Positions 7,273 to 14,131 of a stretch of DNA of 14,131 bases are shown one piece after another. Position 1 is the first letter of the stretch, and each line of letters starts with the position of its first letter. The stretch is from Hinthialibacter sp964556895 (GTDB lineage Bacteria; Hinthialibacterota; Hinthialibacteria; Hinthialibacterales; Hinthialibacteraceae), in NCBI GenBank assembly GCA_964556895.1, contig CAZKYC010000103.1:1-14131 (forward strand), written 5' to 3'. The position numbers and the translations under genes were made by a program. The notes beneath the pieces were generated by a model. The model was not told the origin of the DNA, did no database searches, and saw nothing but the letters and a program-made list of their open reading frames with translations.

Positions 7273-8085
7273 ATGACGGAATGGCGCGTGTACGGCTGTG
7301 GTTCTGCTTCATCAAGCCAGTCTATGCAGAGCAGTTATGAGTTCACCAGCGGTGATACCCGTTTGCATGTGGATTTTGGCAATGGCGCTCTCTATCAACG
7401 CTGCCGCCTCGAAGGCGACATTTTTAAAGCGCTTGATTCGATAGAGCACTTATTCATTACCCATAGCCATGCCGACCACATCGTCGATTTAACCCGCCAT
7501 GTAGTGGCTTGGAAATACACCCCCAACTACAGCCCCGGCAAACCCGTTCATTTATATGCTACCAAACACACGCTAGAGCGCGTTGAACATCTGTTGGAGT
7601 GCGCGACCTTTCCCGGGTTGTTTGACGAGGTCTTTGTCTCGCACCCGGTCGAAGAAAACCGGCCCCTGCAGATTGGTCCATTGACGGTGAGGCCGTTCCA
7701 GGTGAAACACATGCCCGGCGCGGTCGGCTTGCATGTCGAGTCGCCGGACGGCGCCAGCGCGGCGTTCACGGCGGACACAGCGCCGTTCAATGAACTGCAC
7801 GCCGAAATTCAAGACGCTAGTTTATTGATATCAGAAGCCAGTTTCTGTCAAGAAGACCACCCCATGCATTTGACCGTCTCGCAAGCGGCGGAACTGGCGG
7901 AAAAAGTCAACGCCAAAACCTTGCTCATGGTTCACGCCTATCCTGAAGTCGAAGAACTCGAACAAGTGCAATTGCAAGACAGCGTGGGGAAGTATTTTTC
8001 GGGCGAATATTTCGCGGCGCATGATGGAATGTCTTTCGTTTGGCGCCCAAACAGCCAGTCGTGGAACCAACGCAAAATGTTTTGA
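7273..8085 (+). CDS. MBL-fold metallo-hydrolase, RNase Z-like
   Basis: A 270-residue metallo-beta-lactamase fold protein. The metal motif THSHADH gives H64, H66, D68 and H69; H146 (VKHMPGAVG), D168 (FTADTAPF) and H221 (MVHAY) complete the expected dizinc ligands. HPMHLTVSQAAELAEK (196-211) matches the HLT region found in RNase Z and arylsulfatase-like members. The N-terminus (YGCGSASSSQSMQSSYEF) has the GSGSA-type strand of this group. It could be a tRNA 3'-processing RNase Z or a hydrolase of small molecules; it is shorter than typical RNase Z and I see no clear exosite arm, so I leave it unnamed. The ribosome site AAGGGAGA sits just before ATG 7273. It ends 40 bp before the SGNH gene and has no signal peptide. 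Confidence 0.9.
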   Translation: MTEWRVYGCGSASSSQSMQSSYEFTSGDTRLHVDFGNGALYQRCRLEGDIFKALDSIEHLFITHSHADHIVDLTRHVVAWKYTPNYSPGKPVHLYATKHTLERVEHLLECATFPGLFDEVFVSHPVEENRPLQIGPLTVRPFQVKHMPGAVGLHVESPDGASAAFTADTAPFNELHAEIQDASLLISEASFCQEDHPMHLTVSQAAELAEKVNAKTLLMVHAYPEVEELEQVQLQDSVGKYFSGEYFAAHDGMSFVWRPNSQSWNQRKMF

Positions 8086-8125
8086 GGTTCGTGTTTGTAT
8101 TTGCGCCGGAACGATTACCGCTTCT

Positions 8126-9367
8126 ATGAATAGACCCGGGAAAACAAAAAAACGCCTGCTTCGCGCTGTGCAAAATACTGCTTTGGTTTTTGCTTCGGTG
8201 TTGCTTGCGTTGGGATGCATCGAACTCGGGATACGGCTGGTTGGCATTTCATATCAAAATGTTGTTCTCAATCAGGCTATGATGCTTGATCCTGTCTGCG
8301 GCTTTCGTCTAAAACCCAATGCGAAGTTACCGCTCGCGCCAGGTGTGTTTCCCGAAGTGAAGATCAATACAATCGGCCATCGAGATCAAGAATATCCAAA
8401 ACAGAATGACCATTCGTTGCGCATCCTCGCTTTGGGCGATTCATTTGCCTATGGGCGGGTGGCGTATGAATATAACTTTCTTACACTGCTTGAAGAGCGC
8501 CTGGATGAGGCGTTTGCTGATGAAACAATAGAAATACTCAACTCAGGCGTTCCCGCGTATCAACCCGTCAATGAATTGGCGTACCTCAAAACCTATGGAT
8601 TAACCTACGAACCAGACGCCGTAATTTTCTGTTTGTATGTGGGAAACGATATCCGCAACAATGATCTCGCGCCGACAGACATTCATCCCGAAACGCCAGT
8701 GAGCGATTTGAAAACCACAGCGCCGGTCATTTCGTTAGAATATTGGCTGTCTCATTCAGAAGTCTACTGGATGGCGCGCACTATTTTGATGCGCCGGGCG
8801 ATGATGAGCGAAATTGAGTCTCGCCTGCCAGAATTTTCTTCGCGCGCGCTCAAAGAGCCAAACCGCATTGAGCCGGATTTTTGGATGATGAGCGAAGACC
8901 AATACAAACACAATATTGAAAACCAAATGCGCAATTACCTCCTGCCGGAATTTTGGAGCGATTGGGACCGCAAGAATATTGAAGCGACAATCGCAGTCAC
9001 GCTGAAAATGAATGAGGCGTGCAAAGAAAAAGGCGTCGATTTCGCGGTGGTGTTGATCCCGTCGGAAGTTCAAGTTGATGATGACGTCAGCCAAGTATTG
9101 TATGAAGTGACCGAGGGCAAGATTGATCGCAATGCGATATCGCTGATGGAACCGCAAGCGGCGTTGTTTAATCGCTTGGCGGGAAAAAGCGTCAATGTGA
9201 TTGATTTGTTGCCTGCGTTTCAAGAAAAAGGGAACGATCAACGATTGTATCTATTGCGCGACACCCATTGGAACGAAGACGGTAACGCCCTCGCGGCGGA
9301 AGTGCTTTTCGAACCGCTCAGAGCCTGGGCGGCGGAGCAGTTGGCTCAAGACAATTATAGTGGTTGA
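8126..9367 (+). CDS. Membrane-anchored SGNH/GDSL hydrolase-like protein
   Basis: A 413-residue protein with a basic N-terminus (KTKKRLLR) and one hydrophobic segment at 16-40, so it is probably anchored in the inner membrane with its catalytic domain outside the cytoplasm. SGNH blocks are visible: GDS (104-106, nucleophile S106), NSGVPAYQPVNE with G141, YVGNDIRNND with N174, and RDTHWNEDGN with D379 and H381. The late DTHW block is like that of SGNH enzymes linked to polysaccharide acetylation (AlgX/AlgJ type), so O-acetyl transfer to or removal from a surface glycan is plausible. The frame is open back to 8021 inside the preceding gene, but ATG 8126 places the hydrophobic segment correctly at the N-terminus. 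The ribosome site is weak (GGAA, distant), so the start is less certain than the gene. Confidence 0.85.
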   Translation: MNRPGKTKKRLLRAVQNTALVFASVLLALGCIELGIRLVGISYQNVVLNQAMMLDPVCGFRLKPNAKLPLAPGVFPEVKINTIGHRDQEYPKQNDHSLRILALGDSFAYGRVAYEYNFLTLLEERLDEAFADETIEILNSGVPAYQPVNELAYLKTYGLTYEPDAVIFCLYVGNDIRNNDLAPTDIHPETPVSDLKTTAPVISLEYWLSHSEVYWMARTILMRRAMMSEIESRLPEFSSRALKEPNRIEPDFWMMSEDQYKHNIENQMRNYLLPEFWSDWDRKNIEATIAVTLKMNEACKEKGVDFAVVLIPSEVQVDDDVSQVLYEVTEGKIDRNAISLMEPQAALFNRLAGKSVNVIDLLPAFQEKGNDQRLYLLRDTHWNEDGNALAAEVLFEPLRAWAAEQLAQDNYSG

Positions 9368-9368
9368 C

Positions 9369-9450
9369 AGAATTATGTGCGGATTGAGTTTACGTAACTG
9401 TATCTATCGCTGTCCGCCGCGGCGGATACGGGCGCGCTTACCGCACATAT
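9369..9450. repeat. Palindromic intergenic element
   Basis: TATGTGCGG (9374-9382) is an exact inverted match to CCGCACATA (9441-9449), and the similarity extends imperfectly outward on the A/T-rich side. Between the arms lies a perfect 14-bp palindrome, TCCGCCGCGGCGGA (9413-9426). No coding potential is apparent. It could be a REP-like or MITE-like unit or an RNA hairpin; there is only one copy in this window. Confidence 0.4.
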
Positions 9451-9490
9451 TTTTGACAAACGCTCTAGATCATTCGATGAACAATTCGAT

Positions 9491-9525
9491 AAAAAAAGCC
9501 GCCTTTCAAATGGAAGGCGGCTTTT
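9491..9525. terminator. Bidirectional intrinsic terminator between convergent genes
   Basis: A stem of about 14 bp centred on GCCGCC/GGCGGC (arms about 9494-9507 and 9512-9525) has an AAAT loop and is flanked by seven A's on the left and four T's on the right, with a second run of T's at 9529-9537. It can end plus-strand transcription of the SGNH gene and minus-strand transcription of trpBA-accD, whose stop is 20 bp away. Confidence 0.9.
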
Positions 9526-9544
9526 CTGTTTTTTTTTACTTGCT

Positions 9545-10450
9545 TTACGCCGTTTTGCCTTGGATGGAGAGCGCGCCTTCGCTGTAAGACTGATCGCGCT
9601 TGGCGGCCTGGCTTTGCCAGGCGTGGCGCAACAGCGTCCCGAGGTTTTCGCGGATTTTGGGGCGTTCGATGATGAGATCAATCATGCCTTTTTCTTGTAA
9701 AAACTCAGAGCGTTGGAACCCACCAGGCAATTGTTGGCCAATGGTTTGTTCAATCACGCGCGGACCGGCGAACCCGATCAACGCTTTGGGTTCGGCAATA
9801 ATGATATCGCCCAACGCCGCGAAACTGGCTGCGACGCCGCCCATGGTCGGGTGGGCGATAATCGAAATGTATGGAATGCCGTTCTGGCGCAGGCGCCCAA
9901 TCGCGGCGCTGGTCTTCGCCATCTGCATCAGCGACAACACGCCTTCATGCATGCGCGCCCCGCCGCCGCCTGTTGATACGATGATCAAGGGCAGCTCATC
10001 GTTGAGAGCGCGTTCGGCGGCGCGGGCGATTTTTTCGCCAACCACCGAACCCATGCTGCCGCCCATAAACGAGAAGTCGAGCGTGACAAAAACAACAGGC
10101 TGATCATAGATTTTGCCATGCCCGGTGACGCAGCCTTCTTGGCGGCCGGTTTTCTTTTGGGCGCTTTGGAGCTTTTTGTCGTATCCATCAAAATCGAGGG
10201 GATTTTTTGAGGCCAGGTTTGAGTCAAACTCCTCAAATGAACCAGCGTCTAATAAGTTCTTTATCCGTTCTTCAATCGGGAAGACCGAATAGTGGTCGCA
10301 TTTCGGGCAACGAAACAAATTGCGTTTGATGTCCTCATTAGTGACATATTCCTGACACTGAGGACACTTAGTCCAAACGCCTTCGGGCAGGTCTTTTTTC
10401 TTTTGTCCGCTTATGCGGGTAAACTCATTTTTCTTGTGGAACCAAGACAC
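9545..10450 (-). CDS. accD: Acetyl-CoA carboxylase carboxyltransferase subunit beta
   Basis: This subunit of acetyl-CoA carboxylase transfers the carboxyl group from carboxybiotin to acetyl-CoA to form malonyl-CoA, together with AccA, whose gene is not in this window. The 301-residue length is normal. The N-terminal zinc ribbon is complete: C29, C32, C48 and C51 (KCPQCQEY, FRCPKCDHY). The crotonase-like carboxyltransferase core follows, with TLDFSFMGGSMGSVVGEK (122-139), STGGGGARMHEGVLSLMQMAK (158-178) and AHPTMGGVAASFA. It starts with GTG at 10450, supported by AAGGAG eight bases upstream. It lies 81 bp after trpA on the same strand and so is probably cotranscribed with trpBA, an arrangement known in many bacteria. 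The shared terminator is at 9491-9525. Confidence 0.97.
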   Translation of the reverse strand: MSWFHKKNEFTRISGQKKKDLPEGVWTKCPQCQEYVTNEDIKRNLFRCPKCDHYSVFPIEERIKNLLDAGSFEEFDSNLASKNPLDFDGYDKKLQSAQKKTGRQEGCVTGHGKIYDQPVVFVTLDFSFMGGSMGSVVGEKIARAAERALNDELPLIIVSTGGGGARMHEGVLSLMQMAKTSAAIGRLRQNGIPYISIIAHPTMGGVAASFAALGDIIIAEPKALIGFAGPRVIEQTIGQQLPGGFQRSEFLQEKGMIDLIIERPKIRENLGTLLRHAWQSQAAKRDQSYSEGALSIQGKTA

Positions 10451-10531
10451 GAAACGTTCTCCTTAGTCAAGGTGTTTTCTCAATTGGTGAATAGTTCTTA
10501 TTTAAACATTTTTGGTAGTATACAGGAATAC

Positions 10532-11374
10532 TCAGGCTTTAGAAGACGTCGTTTTGTGTAGGGCGTCTATGTAGGGTTTGATGAATTTCGCCGCCTCACG
10601 CTCATGCAGCGCACTTGAATCGGCTATCAGACGCACAATCGCGCTGCCGATGACGACCCCGTCGGCGTATGAGGCGATTTCAACGGCTTGTTCAGGGCTA
10701 GATATGCCAAATCCGACCGCGACAGGTAGACTGGTAAGCCCTTGAATTCGCTTGACATTGGCGGCGAGATCGTTAGCGATGCTCTTTTGCTCGCCGGTGA
10801 CTCCCGTGCGAGATACATAATAGATAAAGCCGCGCGCCGCGCCTGATATTTTCTTAATACGCTCATTTGTGCTGGTGGGAGCGATCAGGTAGATATAAGC
10901 AAGCCCTTTCTTTTCAAGCACTTCATTAAGTTCTTGCGATTCTTCTAGCGGAAGATCGGGGACAATCACTCCATCAACGCCCGCCTTGGCGGCGCGTTCG
11001 GCAAATTCCTCTAAACCAAATTGATAGAACAAGTTAAAGTAGGTCATGATAACAATCGGCGTATCGATATGCAGCCGCATCTCTTCAACCAGTTTCAGCG
11101 TCTTTTCGAGGGAGACATGTTGTCTGAGCGCGCGTTGGCCTGCGGCTTCGATCACCGGGCCGTCAGCGATTGGATCAGAAAACGGAACGCCCAGTTCAAT
11201 CACATCGACATCAATGCCCGAGAACGCCTGAACGATTTTTTCAGTCGTCCCCAAGTCTGGGTCGCCCGCCATGATATAGGTCACCAGCGCCTTACCGCCG
11301 TCTCGTTTTCGCCGTTGAAACGCAGATTCAAGCGCCGCCGCGCCTCGTTGAATGGTTTGGGCCGTGTTGTTCAT
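10532..11374 (-). CDS. trpA: Tryptophan synthase alpha chain
   Basis: The alpha subunit cleaves indole-3-glycerol phosphate to indole and glyceraldehyde 3-phosphate and passes indole to TrpB. This is a 280-residue TIM barrel. The catalytic segment ELGVPFSDPIADGP is intact, with E60 and D71 corresponding to E49 and D60 of the Salmonella enzyme. Phosphate-binding glycines appear in VGFGISSPEQA and DGVVIGSAIV. ATG at 11374 is preferred: its A is shared with the trpB stop (TGATG), and AAAGGA lies upstream with good spacing. An in-frame TTG one codon earlier is also possible. This overlap is the usual trpBA coupling that balances the two subunits of the complex. Confidence 0.97.
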   Translation of the reverse strand: MNNTAQTIQRGAAALESAFQRRKRDGGKALVTYIMAGDPDLGTTEKIVQAFSGIDVDVIELGVPFSDPIADGPVIEAAGQRALRQHVSLEKTLKLVEEMRLHIDTPIVIMTYFNLFYQFGLEEFAERAAKAGVDGVIVPDLPLEESQELNEVLEKKGLAYIYLIAPTSTNERIKKISGAARGFIYYVSRTGVTGEQKSIANDLAANVKRIQGLTSLPVAVGFGISSPEQAVEIASYADGVVIGSAIVRLIADSSALHEREAAKFIKPYIDALHKTTSSKA

Positions 11375-12600
11375 CAAAATGATCCTTTTAGGTGTTTCAC
11401 CGCTGACTCAACGTCTTTGTCGCCCCGGCCGGAGAGATTCACCAAAATCACCTGGTCTTTTTTCATGGTGGGCGCCAGTTTCTTTAAGTAGGCGATTGCA
11501 TGAGCGGTTTCTAGCGCGGGCAGGATGCCTTCGGTATGCGACAATAGTTTGAAGCCGTCTAAGGCTTCGTCGTCTGTGACCGCCACATACTCCGCCCGGC
11601 CCGTGTCTTTCAGCCAGCAGTGTTCCGGCCCGACGCCCGGGTAGTCTAATCCGGCTGAGATCGAATGCACAGGCGCAATTTGTCCGTCGCGGTCTTGGAT
11701 GAGATATGTCATCTGGCCGTGCAATACGCCGGATGTCCCCAGAGTTAAAGAAGCGCAATGTTCGTTGGTGTCGAGGCCTTTTCCCGCCGCTTCGACGCCT
11801 ATCAGGCGAACATCGTTGTCGGGAACAAAGTCATGAAACAGCCCCAGCGCGTTGCTGCCGCCGCCCACGCAGGCGACGCAGGCGTCAGGCCGTCTGCCAA
11901 TGCGTTCCATCATTTGCTGTTTGGATTCCCGCCCGATGATGGATTGAAATTCGCGCACCAGTTTTGGAAACGGGTGAGGGCCTGCGACCGTGCCGATGAT
12001 GTAATGAGTGTCGCGCACGTTGGTCACCCAGTCGCGCATGGCCTCATTGAGCGCATCCTTCAGCGTACTGGTCCCACTGGTAACAGGGACGACTTTGGCG
12101 CCGAGAAGTTTCATGCGGTAGACGTTGAGGCGCTGGCGTTCGGTGTCTTCTTCGCCCATATAGATGATGCACTCAAGCCCCAACCAGGCGCAGGCGGTCG
12201 CGGTGGCGACGCCGTGCTGCCCCGCCCCGGTTTCAGCGATGACGCGTTCTTTGCCCATGCGTTTGGCGAGCAGCGCCTGTCCGATGGTGTTGTTGATCTT
12301 GTGGGCGCCTGTGTGGGCGAGGTCTTCGCGTTTGAAAAAAATTTGCGCGCCGCCAAGCTCTTCGGTAAGGCGCGGGGCGTAATACAACGCTGTGGGGCGT
12401 CCGACGAAGTCGCGCAGCGCGTTCTCAAAACTGTCAGTAAACGCCCGGTCGGCCAGCGCGCTGTTCATGGCGGTTTCGAGTTTTTCAAGGGCGGGCATGA
12501 GCGTTTCGGGTACATACCGCCCGCCATAGATGCCATAACGGCCCGCCGGGTCAGGGACGTTTGAGATTTGATCGAGGGAAAGCGATGGTTGGGTCACCAT
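11374..12600 (-). CDS. trpB: Tryptophan synthase beta chain
   Basis: The PLP-dependent beta subunit condenses indole with serine to give tryptophan in the alpha2-beta2 complex. It has 408 residues, normal for TrpB1. The PLP lysine is K101 in HTGAHKINNTIGQALLAKRMGK, the catalytic Glu is E123 in AETGAGQHGVATATA, and the PLP-phosphate loop CVGGGSNALGLFHDF is present. RYGIYGGRYVPETLM near the N-terminus and the C-terminal VNLSGRGDKDV are typical. It starts with ATG at 12600 after AGGAG at a good distance. It is the first gene of the trpB-trpA-accD unit; the earlier tryptophan genes (trpE, D, C, F) are not in the window. I see no leader peptide rich in Trp codons and no T-box upstream. Confidence 0.98.
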   Translation of the reverse strand: MVTQPSLSLDQISNVPDPAGRYGIYGGRYVPETLMPALEKLETAMNSALADRAFTDSFENALRDFVGRPTALYYAPRLTEELGGAQIFFKREDLAHTGAHKINNTIGQALLAKRMGKERVIAETGAGQHGVATATACAWLGLECIIYMGEEDTERQRLNVYRMKLLGAKVVPVTSGTSTLKDALNEAMRDWVTNVRDTHYIIGTVAGPHPFPKLVREFQSIIGRESKQQMMERIGRRPDACVACVGGGSNALGLFHDFVPDNDVRLIGVEAAGKGLDTNEHCASLTLGTSGVLHGQMTYLIQDRDGQIAPVHSISAGLDYPGVGPEHCWLKDTGRAEYVAVTDDEALDGFKLLSHTEGILPALETAHAIAYLKKLAPTMKKDQVILVNLSGRGDKDVESAVKHLKGSF

Positions 12601-12748
12601 TCAATATCTCCTAAAACGAACTGATCAGCAATTCACGGGTGAGATAAAGTTCGATATATTCATTGAGAATAATGCGCTTACGTTAGACAACAGAGTGTAA
12701 TAGCCATTATGTTAATTGAAAAGTGAACTTAGAGTATTACAATCAAGA

Positions 12749-12778
12749 TTGACGAAAACGGTCATTTATCACTATAGT
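12749..12778 (+). promoter_or_regulatory. Sigma-70-like promoter for the DUF362 gene
   Basis: TTGACG (12749-12754) and TATAGT (12773-12778) are separated by 18 bp; each differs from consensus by one base. The start codon is about 110 bp downstream. The -10 box lies within ACTATAGT, one of two adjacent 8-bp palindromes (12771-12778 and 12781-12788), which could be an operator. Confidence 0.55.
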
Positions 12779-12887
12779 AATCTATAGACTGTTTTGGGGA
12801 TGATTGCTCAGCGCACTGAAATGCGGTTAATAATTCGTCCGTTGATTGTCCCTCAACACGAATCTCACCATTGCTCAAGGGGGCGTT

Positions 12888-14060
12888 ATGAACTCTCGCC
12901 ACTGTTGTTCCCGCCGCACGTTTTTACAATCAACCGCTGTCAGCATGTTCGCTGCCGCCAACGAAAGCGTCATGGCCGCCGCGCCGACCCAGGGCGCGTC
13001 GCCGCCCACCGCGCCGGTCGCGCTTCACCGTTGCACGACCTATCAATTCGAATTGGTCAAAACCCGCCTGGCGGAAATGTTTGACTGGCTGGGCGCGGTT
13101 CGCGAACTGGTCAAAAACAAAACCGTCACCATCAAAGTCAATTTGACGGGCCACCTCGCGACCGGGCAGTTTTCGCTGCATCGCACCGAGACCGTCTACA
13201 CTCACCCAATCGTTACGCTAGCGGCGTGTAAGTTGTTTGAAGAATATGGCGCCACCCGCTGTGTGGTGGTGGAAAGCATCTACTCAACCACCCAAGAACA
13301 GGGCTTCATCGAAGACGGCTATGACGTAAGCCTGTTTCAGTCGATGTGCCCCATCGTTGAATTTGAAAACACCCGCAACAAAGGCCGTGGAGGAAAATAC
13401 CACACTCTCAAGGTAGGCGACGACGGCTATCTGTTTAACTCGTTTGACTTCAACCACCGCTATGTCGAGACCGATGTCATGGTGTCAATCGCCAAGATGA
13501 AAAACCACGACATCGCCGGAATCACTCTCTCGATGAAAAACCTGTTTGGCATCACCCCCAACGCGCTCTATGGCAGCGACGCCCAGTCAAGAGGCGAAGG
13601 CGCCGTCCAGGCGCGGGGCACGGTCTTACACAATGGACAGCGCCCCCCCGAAACCGACGGCATGATCATGCCAGTGGTCTCAAACGACCCAGGCTTTCGT
13701 GTGCCGCGAATTGTGACCGACATCTGCCGCGCGCGCCCCATTGACCTGGCGATTGTTGACGCCGTGGTCACCCAATCCGGCGGCGAAGGCCATTGGAACG
13801 GCGACCAGTTAGGGCTGTGCGTCCCTGGGTTGCTAATCGCCGGGACCAACTGTGTGACCGTTGACGCGGTCGGCTCGTCTGTCATGAACGCTGACCCGCA
13901 AGCGTTGGGATGGACCAAGCCCTTTTACAACGGCGAAAACACTTTCAACCTGGCCGCTGAGAAATATGTCGGAACCAATAACCTCAGCGAAATTGACGTC
14001 ATCGGCATGACCCCCGAAGAAGCGCGCTACGCCTTCTTGCCGGGCGCGCACAAACAATAG
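12888..14060 (+). CDS. Tat-exported DUF362 domain protein
   Basis: A 390-residue protein with an N-terminal twin-arginine signal, CSRRTFLQS (7-15), followed by a short Ala-rich hydrophobic stretch and a probable cleavage region near AAAPTQG (30-36). Export in a folded state is therefore predicted. The mature part matches the DUF362 family: VTIKVNLTG (80-88), VVVESIYSTTQ (126-136), MVSIAKMKNHDIAGITLSMKN (198-218), NLFGITPNALYG (218-229), DICRARPIDLAIVDAVVTQSGGEG (278-301) and AGTNCVTVDAVGSSVM (318-333). The family has no settled enzymatic role. I see no CxxCxxC iron-sulfur motif. ATG at 12888 is preferred over the upstream frame start at 12846 because AAGGGGG precedes it and it leaves the Tat motif near the N-terminus; the spacing is short (4 bases). 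It is followed at once by another exported protein gene. Confidence 0.86.
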   Translation: MNSRHCCSRRTFLQSTAVSMFAAANESVMAAAPTQGASPPTAPVALHRCTTYQFELVKTRLAEMFDWLGAVRELVKNKTVTIKVNLTGHLATGQFSLHRTETVYTHPIVTLAACKLFEEYGATRCVVVESIYSTTQEQGFIEDGYDVSLFQSMCPIVEFENTRNKGRGGKYHTLKVGDDGYLFNSFDFNHRYVETDVMVSIAKMKNHDIAGITLSMKNLFGITPNALYGSDAQSRGEGAVQARGTVLHNGQRPPETDGMIMPVVSNDPGFRVPRIVTDICRARPIDLAIVDAVVTQSGGEGHWNGDQLGLCVPGLLIAGTNCVTVDAVGSSVMNADPQALGWTKPFYNGENTFNLAAEKYVGTNNLSEIDVIGMTPEEARYAFLPGAHKQ

Positions 14061-14071
14061 GAAGGCCAACC

Positions 14072-14131
14072 ATGAAAAAAACAACCCCGTTATTCCTAAT
14101 CATCGCCTGCTTCTCACTGGTCTCATGGGGC
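14072..14131 (+). CDS. Partial gene for an exported protein, cut by the window edge
   Basis: Only 20 codons are present, reading MKKTTPLFLIIACFSLVSWG. The Lys-Lys start and hydrophobic core form a signal peptide. LFLIIAC could also be a lipoprotein box with Cys13, but the hydrophobic part before it would be short. The ribosome site AGGAAGG (14059-14065) lies before the ATG and overlaps the DUF362 stop region, so the two are probably one operon. The function of the mature protein cannot be judged. Confidence 0.7.
   Translation, partial: MKKTTPLFLIIACFSLVSWG

Noticed and set aside
8021..8125. Upstream extension of the SGNH protein overlapping the MBL gene
   Set aside because: It would place 35 residues of non-conserved sequence before the hydrophobic anchor and overlap the preceding gene by 65 bases.
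8756..9241. 161-codon minus-strand frame within the SGNH gene
   Set aside because: It is a shadow of the SGNH frame with low-complexity His/Arg-rich translation and no motif.
11758..12564. 268-codon open frame on the plus strand opposite trpB
   Set aside because: It lies wholly inside trpB, has no recognisable motif, and long antisense frames are expected opposite codon-biased genes.
12601..12748. Tryptophan attenuator or T-box upstream of trpB
   Set aside because: I find no short peptide rich in Trp codons, no terminator/antiterminator pair and no T-box sequence.

Overview
The window looks like a chromosomal segment of an uncultured, free-living Gram-negative bacterium of moderate GC content. 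The evidence is a set of housekeeping genes (nadK, tlyA, trpB, trpA, accD), envelope-sugar genes (two glycosyltransferases and a membrane-anchored SGNH hydrolase), a Tat-exported protein and NtrC-type regulator architecture. I cannot name the phylum from sequence alone. I see no tRNA, rRNA, CRISPR array, transposase or phage gene.

Layout. (1) 72-2718, minus strand: a tightly overlapping three-gene unit read GT2 glycosyltransferase, tlyA-type rRNA methyltransferase, NAD kinase. (2) 2719-3025: an AT-rich divergent intergenic region with a 22-bp near-perfect palindrome (2949-2970) and short direct repeats. (3) 3026-4432, plus: an NtrC-family regulator whose Fis-type DNA-binding domain is intact, but whose receiver acidic pocket, sigma-54-contacting GAFTGA loop and arginine-finger residues are lost. 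A clear intrinsic terminator follows. (4) 4548-7135, plus: a GT4 glycosyltransferase with an unusual inserted beta-rich domain, translationally coupled to a SAM methyltransferase. (5) 7273-9367, plus: an RNase Z-like metallo-beta-lactamase protein, then a membrane-anchored SGNH hydrolase-like protein. (6) 9368-9544: a palindromic element and a bidirectional terminator shared with the convergent operon. (7) 9545-12600, minus: trpB-trpA-accD. (8) 12601-12887: a divergent spacer with a good sigma-70-like promoter for the plus-strand gene. (9) 12888-14131, plus: a Tat-signal DUF362 protein followed by the first 20 codons of another exported protein, cut by the window edge.

Working together: trpBA catalyses the last two steps of tryptophan synthesis and accD is a subunit of acetyl-CoA carboxylase; this pairing occurs in many bacteria. 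The two glycosyltransferases, the methyltransferase and the SGNH protein suggest modification of a cell-surface glycan. The regulator sits between the two glycosyltransferase units and may control one or both, but this is inference. The most distinctive items are the degenerate regulator with a nearby dyad operator candidate and the glycosyltransferase split by a beta-sandwich-like insert.
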